A stretch of 64,000 nucleotides of DNA from Allium sativum (taxonomy: Eukaryota; Streptophyta; Magnoliopsida; Asparagales; Amaryllidaceae), in contig CM060919.1 in NCBI GenBank assembly GCA_030737875.1, positions 804,185,160-804,249,159 of the forward strand, read 5' to 3'. Shown one piece after another: positions 12,031-24,490 of this stretch (the first letter of the stretch is position 1; the number at the start of each line of letters is the position of its first letter). The notes beneath the pieces were generated by a model. That model searched no databases. It was not told the origin of the DNA and was given only the letters and a program-made list of their open reading frames with translations. The translations under genes were made by a program, and so were the position numbers.

Positions 12031-13810
12031 AAAAAGCTAATATAACGTTCTTGTCATTAATGTAAATCTAAAAGTGGTTCTAATACAGAGAAAATCATTA
12101 TAAAGCTAAAAGAAAATGTGTAACACACATGTTAACTCATGCAGTTAGTGCTCTAAGAGGTTCTATATAATGATTATTAGTTTTTAGTTTCAAACTGAAG
12201 TTAATAAAATATATCAAAGCATCAATCAAAGTTCAAATTGTATCCAAATATAGCTTTATGTATTTTATTTCTTAGCATGGGCATATCCAAATTTTGAGCC
12301 TAAATGTCATTTTTTATTTCAATCTTGCTAGAACAACCGGAAACAAAGCAACCGAAAAGTAGAAAACACACGTGGCGGTCGCATATTAGGAGGGAACTTT
12401 GTGCAATTCACGTGGTGCATGGATATCAGCATCGTGCTAACTCATTCAACAGCCCAGATTGCTTCCGGTTAATTTCACTGCATTTGGAGCCGGTGAAATA
12501 GCATTTTCCTTTTTATTTTACTAATACACTGTAGATATTTATGAGAGATAATTTTATTATTTTAGAAAGATGACACTGAATACATATTCATATTAACTAT
12601 CTTTTCGAAATAAACAGAGCTTTGTGAATAATTATTATCAATACATTAGATAAAAAGCAATAATGCTATATTCTCAGGATTCAAGTAAGAAAAATCTCTC
12701 GTACAAACAAGTACTAGTAAACTTAAAATCTATCATTTTGGACTTGAAAAATAATTGTGTGCTCCATACAGAGTTTACCCAATGTAGTTCTATATTTTCG
12801 TAAATCCAATCAAAATCAGTTGGGATTTTAGTGCACGTCAGTAGAGAGTTTAATTGATGGTTTGAACTTTAACTAAATCAAAATTGTTATTGCTCGATAT
12901 TTGTATAATCCGTAACTACAACAATAAAATAATTTATTGATTTTTTTTTGGATTCATTGTTGTTTATAATATATTTTATCTTAGGAATACCAAATCAGAT
13001 GGAAAATTGTCTTCAACATCATAGATTCAAAAAGCAGATCAAAATAAAAAATAATAAGTGATGATATCAAATGTTGTATAGATTTTATGTTTTTGCCTAT
13101 AATAATAAATTTATATTACGTCATGTTGTGATATAATAAAAATAATTAATGATTGTACTATAACATTCTATGTTTTAATCCACATTATGCTAATATAAGA
13201 TAGATTAATGCAGCATTACAATGTTTTAGGTATAAATATGACAGTATAGAATGTTATAATCCACATTTTGTCAAGACAGATAAGTAGGGACGGCTTGAGA
13301 AGATGCAGATATCAAAAATAATTAAAACATTGTACATCAAATTTGCTATCTCATATATCTAACAATATAGTATAATTTGTCACTTAGGCTTATAACAATA
13401 AATATAGATTTTATGTTTTTGCTTATAACAGTAAAAAATAATAAGTGCGATATCAAATAACTCATTGAAGCTATAAAAAGTTTCATTTTTCAGTCTGTGT
13501 ACCTTTAATGTATATCATGTCTTAGCATAAAATGTTGTCTTGCACTTTCAGAATGCAAGTAATGATTGGTTAACCGCTACTTATTGTGGTTGTAATGAGT
13601 GATTAACCGTTACTAAAGTAAGGGACTACGAGGATAAGATGGAGGTTATCTGAGAGCAACAAAAATAAAATTTTCATGTTTTGAGCTCATTAAATGTGAA
13701 GTGCATGCATTCCTGTAGCAACTTTTATTGATCATGTTGTGATGCGGGTGGATAGTCATGTTGTGGTAAGAGTAAAGTGTGAAGTTGTTGTGTTGCTCCT
13801 TGTGTTGGTC

Positions 13811-13866
13811 TAGGTAGAGATGAGTGTAGTATGAAGTGTAGGTAGAGATGAGTGTAGTATGAAGCG
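13811..13866. repeat. Two-copy 28-bp tandem duplication
   Basis: The unit beginning TAGGTAGAGATGAGTGTAGT occupies 13811-13838 and is repeated at 13839-13866 with a single difference near its end. Confidence 0.85.
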
Positions 13867-14244
13867 GAATAAATTATTCAGGTCAAGTTCTATTAATATT
13901 GTTCATGTACGCATGTTTTAATAATAACCAATTAATATTGTCTATAGGTAATTAGTTTTTCTGGAGTGAACACCATCAGCAACAATGGACATGACTTTAA
14001 TTGTTGTATGTATTATGGTGTTTTTTAGTACTTATTGTGTAAATGGTTATGGAGAATACTTATGTGACTAATATGTTCTCAATTATTTGAATACGGTGAT
14101 TATATGATTCATTGATTGTTGTTTTAAATCATACTTTCATACGATCGTTGTTTATTTTAATTTGACTTATATAATTGATTGCCGAAAATAATATAAGCCA
14201 TTAACGGTATATGTAGCATTTAGAATATGTTACAAAACAATCAA

Positions 14245-14662
14245 TACCTTTTAGTAGCGTTTTAGAAACGCTACTAAATCAAATGTAACATACCAGCTGG
14301 ATTTTTAGTGGCAAAGAACGAACGCTACAGAAAAGCAAAAAATGATCCATGTACAGACCTTCAGTAGCGTTTGAAAAACGCAACTATGCAAACCAAATGA
14401 ATTTTTAGGGGCATAAAATAAATGCAACGAAAAAATTTAGTTGCATAAAATAAACGCTACGGAAAAGAAAAAAGTGATCCACATATAGACCTTCAATAGC
14501 GTTTAAAAACGCAGCTACACTATTTATATGGTAGCGTTTATGAAAACGCAACCAAAAAATTCAGACTTTTAGTTGCGGGACCTGTAGTAGCGTTCATTAA
14601 AACGCTACCAAAAGCTTTGGTAGCGTTTTTCAAATGCTACCAAAGGTCTTTTCTGGTGTATT
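14245..14662. mobile_element. CACTA-like terminal region with palindromic GTAGCGTTTT repeats
   Basis: Six or more copies of TAGTAGCGTTTT / AAAACGCTACTA-type motifs, several arranged as short palindromes (for example 14251-14278). They end in TTTTCTGGTGTA at 14651-14662. The reverse complement of that end, TACACCAGAAAA, resembles a CACTA terminus with a mutated outermost base. Dense subterminal repeats are typical of CACTA ends, where transposase binds. The opposite end of the element was not found, and the motif differs from that of the element at 17778-32518, so this is another family. Confidence 0.55.
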
Positions 14663-15097
14663 GAAACCAATTTGTCTAAATATAATAGTTCCTATAAAAT
14701 AAAAATAAGAGGAGATGAATGCAAAATAGAAATTAAACGTGAATTAACGATGTAACAACAAATGAATTTTTATTTTGATTTTGGATTTTTTATGCAAATT
14801 CAAGCAAACAACAATGCGATTAAATAAAAATGGAGTTGAGAGCACGATACTAGAGCGAGCAGAATTATTAGCAATTTTCTTAAGCGACGTTTTTTAGTAA
14901 GTGCAAAACAAATTAAGCAAGCTAGCAATGCAAAGCAATCCAGTCCTCTAATTTTAGCAACCTGAAAAGAGATGAAACTGATACTTTCTATTTCTTCAAA
15001 AGCGAAGATAAGAGAAAAATTGTTATGTTTTAAAAAAAAAAATCAAAAGACTTAGTTAAATGAAATAAAATAAAATAAAATAAAAGCTCACTTAATG
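14663..15097. other. Intergenic DNA left of the chromovirus
   Basis: No gene seen. It contains a short (TAAAA)n-like run at 15064-15085. The five bases before the chromovirus LTR are TAATG (15093-15097). Its partner target duplication cannot be checked because the far end of that element is lost. Confidence 0.5.
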
Positions 15098-16244
15098 TGA
15101 CACCCTACGTCCGTTAATGTCACTCATTAAGAGAATGCATTAAGTTTCATGAAGTGTTATAGATAAACAGAAACAGAAACATTACTAGATATATATAAAA
15201 TAGCAGCGGAATTAAAAACCTTATTAATCATAAAGCATCGTAGTCTGAAATGCATAAAACCTAGTACATCATTAAAACATATGTCTTGTACTTAATATAT
15301 CAGAGTACAATAATAAAAGAAGCATAATCCCCAAAATGTAGCCATAGAAGAGAGACAAGAAATTGAGCAATACATCTAAGCAGCTCCAAGAAAGATGAAA
15401 GCAGAGAATCCAAATCAAGCCCGAGTATTCCCACCCTGAGAACCTGGGGGGAGGAACGGAAGAGAGAGAAGAGGAAACAAAATGGGTCAAACATAATGTC
15501 TGGCGAGTCCAGTTACTTTTAGCATATAAATAATTAAAAGCATCATGACAGGCATATAAACTGGAGAGTGAGATAATAGTGTCATAAGGCAGGTATAACA
15601 GGATAAGCACGATAACAGAACTGGATATGTTGCGCTTCTTAAGTACTTTTCTCTACACCAATACTAGTATAACAGATATGTAACAGGATTACATACTCCC
15701 TAATTGCTTAACAGAAACAGGATGATCCCAACAGAAATATAATGGTATTTTAGGTGTACTCTAGTACGGGTTTTAACCAAAACAGGTACCTAAACAGAAA
15801 TAATAGATGTTAACCCAAACAGAAATACAGGTACCCTACAGAAATAGACAGGACTAGATGTACCCTAATTACTACCCTTCCCCAATCGATCGGCTCTCTA
15901 TCCCGAAAATGCCTTATGTCAGCCCCACAGTAGGGTGTGTTATTTTTTAAAGTGGCAACCTACAGAAGGACACGGACCTATTTACTGGTGCTACAACGGC
16001 TTAGTTTCCCCATATGCAGGTCGTACTCATGCACGCACATGAGTCCGTTGGAACGCGCCAGTACACACCTCCTCTCAGATGAACCTCTTATAATCAGTTC
16101 AGTAAGCATGCCCTGATCCCTACCTAGTGCGGGGTCCCATTTAATACCAGAATGGGTTACTGACTAATATAGGTCCCACACAACGGATGACACAAGTCAA
16201 CCCTTATTGATCTTGTGTCCCCAATTAACTAAGATTTTGACAGG

Positions 16245-16570
16245 TTATGCCTAACAGATTTAACAGATTCACATAACCTCCTAGAGATTCACGGTTTAAA
16301 CTTTACAAGTTAACAGGTCCATATAACCCCGACAGCTTTAACAGGGTAAGTTTTCTAAATTAACATGTTCGTATAACCCCCACATATTTAACTGGTTTAC
16401 TTAACCCCATAGATTTAACATGTTTACTTAACCCCACAGATTTAACAGGCTTAATTAACCCCCAGATTTAACAGGCTTACTTAACCCCACAGATTTAACA
16501 AGCTTGCTTAACCCCACATACTTAATGTGTTTACTTAACCCCACAGATTTAACAGGCTCATACAATCCTT
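16245..16570. repeat. 27-bp minisatellite inside the LTR
   Basis: About ten imperfect copies of a unit like ACAGATTTAACAGGCTTACT plus TAACCCC follow head to tail. The same array is present in the other LTR at about 48070-48390, so it is part of the element rather than a local expansion. Confidence 0.85.
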
Positions 16571-16630
16571 ATGGATTCAAATAGGCTAAATATTACAAGT
16601 TCATTGCCATACATGCATTTATGGTTATAA

Positions 16631-16862
16631 TGCGCTAGACCTCCCACATTAAGTCTACCACTTGTGGATGCTGGATATGTCGCTCGGGTCCGGGCATACT
16701 TCTTCCACTAGTCGGACTTAACCTCGTGTCTTGGCACCGTCACATCTTTATGCACTTAGACCCCTCACATTAGATTCACCACATGTGGTTGCTGGATATG
16801 CCGGGAGGGTCCAGGCAAATTTCTACCACAAATGTAATCTAACCTTGTGTCTAAGCGCGGTT
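16631..16862. repeat. 120-bp tandem duplication inside the LTR
   Basis: Two diverged units (16631-16750 and 16751-16862) share the order TAGAC, CCTCACATTA-like, CCAC..GTGG, GCTGGATATG, GGGTCC-GGCA, ACTTC-like, TCTAACCT-like, TGTGTCT. The same pair is found at about 48456-48686. Confidence 0.8.
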
Positions 16863-17777
16863 ATAGTTACTTATTACTGTAAATCCAGGCATTTCAGTTA
16901 TTAACCAATTATACCTATTTCATTATAGGTTTTCATGCCCCTTTCCCAAGTCATGTTCATCATGTATCATATACCCTAAATTAGGATATAAATCACTATA
17001 TGATTTATGTCCAGATCCATATTCATATTTTCAATTCAAGTTATGCCCAAATTCTCAATTAAAAGTTATGCCCAATATTAACGTTTTCCCCTTGTTCCCA
17101 ATTTAATGCGTTTGCTTAATTTAGCAGCAAGCCTAGGCTTGCAAGTAGCCTGGCTATAGAAATAAAAGGGAAAGGATGAAGGGAAGATGACAGAAATGAT
17201 CATACTAACAAGGTTGACATGTAATGGAATAAGCATATAGTAGCATAATGACAAGATAAACATATAGGAGCTGATCTGATGAATATGTGCCAATAGAGCT
17301 AATTCTAATATAATAGGGATGTCATAACAGGAATGGTAAGATCTAGTGAATTAGATAACTAACTATAACAGATCTAATTTAGCCACAAACATAAGCACGA
17401 TGTTATCTAAACAATGGACTAGATCTACAAAAATGGCAGGTCTGACCTGATAAAGGTAAAGATCTAAGTCATACTCATGTCAGAATATCATAGATACACA
17501 AGCTATAACAGATATGATATGATTCAAGTAGTCACAGGCATAGATCCAAGTTATAGTCATGTCAAGATTAACTTTTTAATTATTTAGATCTAAAATTAAC
17601 ATAGACTCACAATGTTTGGATCTAGAAAAATAGGAAAGGAATTGCTGGCATTGAAACACAGATCTAAGTTTGAATAACTTGATTGCAGAAGAAGAAAAGA
17701 CTTGATTTGATCTGGGCAGAGGCAGCATCTAGTTCTCCATTATTTTTGGTGTGCAAAAACATGAGAAATGAGGCCAT

Positions 17778-18190
17778 CACTACACCAGAAATGCCAATTA
17801 AGCAGTGCTTATGGCCGTATCTAAATCGATTTGGCAGTGCTCTGGGCCGTATCAAAAAATGGCGTCTCTGTTACTTTGATACGGTCTTAAGCCGTATCAA
17901 TTTACAAATTTGATACGGCTTAAAATCGTATCAAATTCATAGTTTAATACGGCTTTAAGCCGTATCAATATATAAATTTGACACGGCTTAAAACCGTATC
18001 AAATTCCTATATTGATACGGCTTAAAACCGTATCAAATTCCCATCACTACACCAGAAATGTCAATTAGGCAGTGCTTTGGACCGTATCAAATTCCTATAT
18101 TGATACGGCCTTAAACACTGCGTGATTCTTAAATAGATACGGCCTTAAGCACTGCCTGATTCTTAAATAGATACGGCCTTAAGCAATAGC
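17778..18190. repeat. CACTA left terminus, duplicated, with subterminal repeats
   Basis: The terminus CACTACACCAGAAATG occurs at 17778 and again at 18045, both preceded by CAT. Each is followed by AATTA.GCAGTGC and by GATACGG / CCGTATC motifs, many paired as palindromes (such as GATACGGCTTAAAACCGTATC). The 267-bp first copy could be a tandem duplication of the end or the stub of a related element. Confidence 0.85.
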
Positions 18191-21100
18191 AAATTTAAAA
18201 AAAAATACAATTAGCTTTATATAAAAAAAACGTATTTTATGTTACAATGCCATCATAATAAAGCAACTGGACAACAGTTACATTTGTTTTCAATGACAAA
18301 ATAGACTACAATATTAGCTATCGTATAAATAGAATTTGCTTACATGAGAGCTCTACAATATTAGTATAACTTAGTGAAACAAAATCGATGACAAATGAAT
18401 ATTACAATATCATATATCGTCAATACACAAAACAAACTTATCTTATTGCTGAAAAGGAAAAAGAGAAAAAGAGTTAACTTTACAAATTATGTCATACATG
18501 GGTGGATACGGATGATGACGATGATCAAAGCTACCACATCCCGAAGCTGCAGCTAACATGTTATTGTGTGATGAACTGAAGGCGATCTCGCATCATGGTG
18601 AAGGTTGGGTATTTTGGAAGACATATGATGGAAATCAGGTATGTGATGTTGGCCTCTTCTTTCATAGTCTCTTCTGCCATCTATCTATTATATTATATGA
18701 AAGCACAATTTTTGCTCAAAGTCCTTTCGGTTTCATTTTTTTTCAAAAATACACGATGCAGCCATCTGTCTCATACATACAATCGATCGGCCGCAATTCC
18801 ATCAATTCTCCGTCTTCTTCCGTTTTCACGTTTCCACTTCAAACCAACTATTAAAATTCATGTCTTCTTCCGTTTTCACCAACTTCGAGAAGAGCTTCTG
18901 TATTCCCCAAACTATGCCCCTATCCATTCTCACCCAATAAGAGAAAACTCCTCCTCTCTTCGTCTTTTCCAACCACAACGAAATAACTCTGTTCAGACGC
19001 AAGCCCCTCCTTCTCCATCCGCCTTCCTATCATTGTGCTTTTCCTTCAAATGTCATCCCAGCTCTCCCTCCTCACTCTACTGCTTCCAACTAGAAGGCAG
19101 CTACCAACACCTGTCGATGTTGCTTTCATCGATCGGTTAGTGTTCTGACGCTGGTACTATTTCATTCTCTACTACGTCCACCGATCCCATGCTTCTAATT
19201 TGCCTAATAGACAGATCTACTATCAAGTCCTGTTTCGCCTTCTTTTTGGAAATTTCTTCTGCTTTATGCACATGATTTCTGTAAACTGCTATTTCCCCTA
19301 TTTGATTGAACTGCCTCTTCACACTTTCATGTTTTTCTATTTTCTTCTTTTGCTACTTTTACAACATTGGATTTCTCTGCATATTAAAAAAATCCAACCG
19401 CTTTACTTTGGCCAGGCTCAGATGATTTTGTAATACTTCAGTCAATTCAAAATTACGCACGCTGCTTTGCCGTCTGCTGTTTTGGTCGTTGACACCTACA
19501 ATGACTTGCCTTAGGGATTGCTTTGGACTATCATGGAACACATTCAGGTAATTTCCTTTTTCAGTAATTCCTATTCTCCAGTTAATTTCCTTTGGAGAAA
19601 TTTGTACTTAAAGTATTTTTTAGAAATGGTTAACTGGCTGGGGTGCTGTTTACCAGTTATTTTTCATGTTAACCTCAATTTTCATCAATGATTTCACTAA
19701 CTTTATTTTCCGTGTCAACATGAATTTCTAATTTTGTGATTTTACTCAATTGAGATAATGTTAGTTATGAAATTATTCACCTCTTTTGTGTATGGGTCGG
19801 ATTTTGATTTCTTACTTCAGTCTAGCCGACGTACTGCTGGCTTTACATTGTAAATCATTCATGTCACTGGATTTTTTTTTTTTTTCCTACAACCTACCTT
19901 AGCGTTGTAGGAGCATGAACCGTAGTTTTTTTAAAATTGACCAGTCTTCTTTACCAATGTGATACATCTTGAAATAGAGTGTATTATGCACTGGTTGAGC
20001 ATACACTGTATTCGATTGTTAAAGAAATCATCATAGACTGCTGCATTGGACTTGGTTGTAGACAGTGTGCACATTCAGAGCATTCATTGTTGTATAGTCC
20101 CCTGACAATCAAACCGATAATTCCTACGAATTAATGTTCACGCTATCACTTTTTTCATTGTAGATATATGCCTGTAAGTCTGTAATGACGGTTATGTAAT
20201 TCTTCACTCAATGTAAGATTTAAAATATAATGATTAAGAGATTGACGACAGTTTAACAAAGCAATAAAAGATACTCCATTGTATAATAATGAGAAAAGAA
20301 TAAACTAGCAAGCTGATAGATATTTTATTGTCAAACATCATTAAAGAGTTAAGATTTAACAAACAAAGCATCATCGTTCTGTTCCATTGTACATCAGACT
20401 TCTTCTTTTCTTTTCCCTTGCAATTGTGAATTTAATGAAATCCATAATTACAAATAAATAAATAAATAACACATATATTATACTAAAACAGTTTTCTACT
20501 TGAATCAATGCTTAATTATGGGACAAAAAAACATAAAAATTTCTTACACACAAAAGAATCAAGTTTCAAATTTATGCAATTCGTATAGCTACCTTATTGA
20601 GGTTTCTGTTTAGTTCGGTTTGATGATGCTACTGCTTTGGTTTTATCCAAATTTAGCTTCGATTGATAACGTTATGCCAATAGAATTTGATCGACTATTT
20701 TAACGATGCTATGCCAATAGGATTTGAGCTTAAAAGACATTTTTGTATATTAAAAATTGCCAATGCATCTGCAACTGCGATGTTAGTGAAATCTGTGAAT
20801 TGTTCGAATTTAAAATCATTCAAGGTTACAAATAAATAGTCTTTAGTGCACTCTACTACACATCCTTCCCAAGACCAATGAATTCTGATATTATGTCCGA
20901 CAATTCTATGCTTACTTGCCTTTGAATTTAAATTTTGTATTCGTTTGTGAATTTAAATTATTATTTATCTCTTTGGCTTTGCTTAGTACGATTGACTTGC
21001 TATATAACATATGTACAAATCATTTTATCGTGCATCATTTTGTAAACCCAAAAGTACCATTGCTTGCATAGGGCACTTTCATTTTGGCTTAGCTGCATCT

Positions 21101-22499
21101 AGATAAATTTTACAGTTTGTTACGTTTCTTTTATTTTAGTTTTTCATATATAAAGTTCTACATTTTCCATTATGCTGCATCACTTTGATCATTCTTTTTT
21201 TAGTATAATTATTTTTCTTCTCTTCCACTCTTCCTGGAAAATCTGTCAACATAAATCTCCATTGCAGTAGTTTGTTTGTATGTTGTGTAGAGATTACAGG
21301 AGAGATTTGCTAAAGCACTGAGGCACAACTTGGATTGAGTGAAGGGGTCTAATGCATAGTAAGCTGCATTTTCTGTGTATTGCTAAGCATGCTTTAAAAA
21401 TTGGGAAGGCTCAATAGACGATGTGCAAGTATGCGACATGTGTTGATGAAGGCGGCAAAAAGCACTATAGATACAAGATGCTGTAAATAGGAGGCTTGCG
21501 AGACTGTTAAAACGGTAAAAAGCAGGCTTTCATTTATTTACTGATGTATCTAAGGCTGCTAAGTCTGCAATTATATATGGATAAGCACTATCATTCAAGA
21601 TAGTTTGTCTAATATGACTTCATGCACTGCAGTCTATATAATCAAATTGCTTATAGTTAACTATGAAGACAGAAATGGTTCAGATTAATAATTTGCAAAG
21701 GCATCAGGTGGTTGACTCTAATTATCTCACATCAACCACAAATAAACCCAGGTAAATCTCCATCAAAGTGCTTAAACCTATGGTATCGTTAACTCTTCAA
21801 AACAATCCTTCTCCATGATTGTCCCTGATAGCCCTTCAATTTATTAGAAAATTTATGTAATAGCGTTTGGAAAATCACATAATCTACCTATTCAATGATT
21901 TACATTTTTCATTACCTCACTTTTTTTATTTTCTACCTCAAACTAAACCAAATGGCAAAGGCATGATTTTTTTTTTATCTTCTTTCCAAAAACACTAAAA
22001 TTAATTGTCATCTGAAATCATTGGTAAAGTATTCATTATATTATTTCATAGTTGAGTTTTAATAATTAAATTTGTAACTGATAGTCAATTCCTTTAATAC
22101 CTAATATTTAATAGTTATGAATCATGCTTATTATCTCATCTTGGAAAGGTTGAGCATCTTGACCATCTCTTCATTTATTGTTGGAAAACCATCTTGATTA
22201 AATTATTTTTCCGTTTTCTCCACTTTTATTATCTATATAGATTATATAACATAACTATATGCATTAGCCTATCTGTTTTTCCCTACCATTAAATTATTTG
22301 TTCAGGGCCTATTATAGTACTTTGGGAGAAATTAAGATTTGGAGAACTATTGATTTCTCTTAAATACTTGGTAATCTCATTACGCTAATTGTGTGATTCA
22401 ACTGACAATAGATTCATTTACTTTCTAAGATGTAAGAGTTATGAATCATGCTTATTATCACATTTTGGAAACGTTCCGTTCTCCCTCTCCGCCGCCTCT
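18191..22499. other. CACTA interior, no gene recognised
   Basis: Long AT-rich DNA. A CT-rich patch at 18790-19130 looks like transcript leader sequence, and 19400-19550 has exon-like composition ending at a possible CAG|GTAATT donor, but no protein family could be read in any frame. The 181-codon frame at 18595-19140 shows no motif. Transposase motifs of CACTA elements were looked for and not found. Confidence 0.5.
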
Positions 22500-23010
22500 C
22501 GCGGCATCATATGGACGCCCTATAGGTCAGGTTACTTAATTTTCATTTACAATTTACAATATAAACTGATTACTTGATTCAGAGTTCCTTTTTTTCCTAT
22601 TACTTTGTTTTGGCTACATATAAATTGGTCACCTGATTCTTGATCCAGTTCCTACAGATTACCCATTAAAATTATCATTGTGATTCTTAAGTTTGTTTGT
22701 AGATTTACATTCTCATTCTTAGTTTAGGTACTTATCATATGGATGCCCTATAGGTCAGCCTATTTGCATTTGCTATGTATAAACTAATTACTCAGTTCAG
22801 AATTGGGTCGATTTTAAATTCAAATTCTTCTTCTTCATTTTTTTTACATGTACATTGATTGCTTTCACGATCCAATTCCTACAAATTGCTCATTAAAATT
22901 ATCGTTGTTTTTCTTACCTCTGTTTGTGGATTTGAATTCTCACTCTTATTTTCATGTTTGCTGTATACATAACATTGCCCAATTCCTATAGACTGCTCAT
23001 TGAGCTTATT
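22500..23010. repeat. Tandem repeat of about 230-240 bp, two full and one partial copy
   Basis: ATCATATGGA.GCCCTATAGG occurs at about 22505 and 22737. Later landmarks repeat in the same order: CCTACAGATTACCCATTAAA / CCTACAAATTGCTCATTAAA, then ATTCTCA.TCTTA. A third, weaker start is seen near 22977 (CCAATTCCTATAGACTGCTC). Confidence 0.75.
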
Positions 23011-24084
23011 TCTGAAATTATTATGTTTATTTTTAGTTTTAACTTATCACACTTAAAGAAGTGGAAAGTAAAATGGTTGATGCAGAAATTGATGTACATA
23101 TCGTATAACCATTGTAATATATTATATATGTTATTAAGCCATTTATGTTATACAAAACATGTTTTACTTATGTATATGCATACATAACATGTTTTGTGCT
23201 TTAAGTGTTGATCATTATGTTTAAAAAGTTGAAATAATTTCTTTTATGGTTTTATTTATGAACATGACTTCTTAACATATTATATGGTTTATTTCATATA
23301 CATGTGAAAAATCTTCATTTTCTCATAACCATTTAAACGCCTGTAAAACTATGTAATAAAAGTACTGGAAGTACATGGAATTTGTTATATTTCAAATGTG
23401 ATTGGAACCAAAACTGGTATGTAATATGGAACAAAGTAAAACGAAGGCTATTTCTTCACAGTGTTAAGGTATATCAACCTTTGCAAAACGTTGATTTTAT
23501 AATTATTGACTGTAATTATGTTACAAAATGGATGTTATTTATGTATTGCATGAGAACATAATATAAGAGGAAACAAACCATGGCACATCATAGATTTAAT
23601 TTATTATTTGAAATAAGCTTATATTTAATAATGTGAGTTAAAATCTAGGCAGTCTTAAAACATCACCGACCCTTGATAGTACATTATAAAATGTAATGCG
23701 TGCACTTATTTCAAATTTCAACAGCGTGCAAAATTTGTAATTGGTTGTATCTCAACCGATTTTGATTAGGTTTTCGTAATCAAACCTGACATTTGTTTAA
23801 TAGATGTTCAGAGTCGATGTTAGACGTCTATTGAACAAGCGTCAAGATTTCGACGTCTGTTCAATCAGCACTTGAAATCGTATACAAAGTCAAAAATTAT
23901 AATTTCCGCCCACGGTAGCTTTCCATTCGACACCTGCCACTGTAATACATTACAAAAGGCATGTCCTCAAGCGACATTTTCGTTTTCACTAACTGTTGTT
24001 CGCCATGCTACTTCTACTTTAGTACGATATAATGAAGTACGCATGGAAATTACTCCTTCAAATGACAAGAAATTTATACACAAA

Positions 24085-24124
24085 GTTGTCTACGATCCGT
24101 GTGCGTAGCATGGGTCCGCACTAT
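24085..24124 (+). mobile_element. Degenerate Helitron-like 3' end
   Basis: ATCCGTGTGCGTAGCATGGG followed by TCCGCACTAT is a mutated copy of the better preserved end at 25671-25702: the stem is imperfect and the terminal CTAG reads CTAT. Confidence 0.5.
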
Positions 24125-24474
24125 GACCATTTATAACTTTTTATGATTAAATTTGTATGCAAAATAACGTATAGATGGAGATTTGTACTTCGGAATATGA
24201 GTATATGGAGATTACTATTCGTTCGAGGCTCAATCTAGGTAGATCAAATATTAACACCATGTGTTTCGATCTTGCGAAATTCTGCAGAATTCAAGCATAT
24301 TCATGCTCGGTTCTGATGTGCTAGGTCCAATCCTTTCCTTCATATTGATGATCCACTCATACTCATTTCTAGATCGGTTCCGTTGTGATATCGGAAGGGT
24401 CGTTATAAAAAGTGGCAAGTTTAAATGTTTGATTTTGTACTTATATAGTGATCAATTTTTAAGTTTTTTTTATA

Positions 24475-24490
24475 ACACACACACACACAC
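24475..24490. repeat. (AC)n microsatellite
   Basis: About eight AC units in a row. Confidence 0.9.

Larger units (their letters stand above)
10491..14244. other. Non-coding, AT-rich, dispersed short repeats
   Basis: No gene supported. A short motif, ATAACAATAAATATAGATT followed by a variant of TTATGTTTTTGC, recurs near 10699, 13080 and 13385, so related repeats of unknown class are scattered here. The stretch 11740-12030 is locally repetitive. The 65-codon ORF at 12304-12501 shows no family resemblance. Confidence 0.5.
15098..17777 (-). repeat. 3' LTR of the chromovirus, first part
   Basis: It begins TGACACCCTACG. 15098 to about 15860 matches 35598-36382, and from about 15860 to 17054 it matches 47680-48877. 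It carries the 27-bp minisatellite and the 120-bp duplication described separately. It is interrupted at 17777 by the CACTA element and resumes at 32522. Confidence 0.88.

Noticed and set aside
16245..16570. CRISPR-like array of repeated 27-bp units
   Set aside because: Units are adjacent and all imperfect, without constant repeats separated by unique spacers, and the array lies in a plant retrotransposon LTR. It is a minisatellite.
18595..19140. 181-codon open frame as a protein gene
   Set aside because: Composition is CT-rich leader-like and the protein shows no domain or motif; an overlapping frame in the same stretch is also open. Probably chance in a transcript-leader-like patch.
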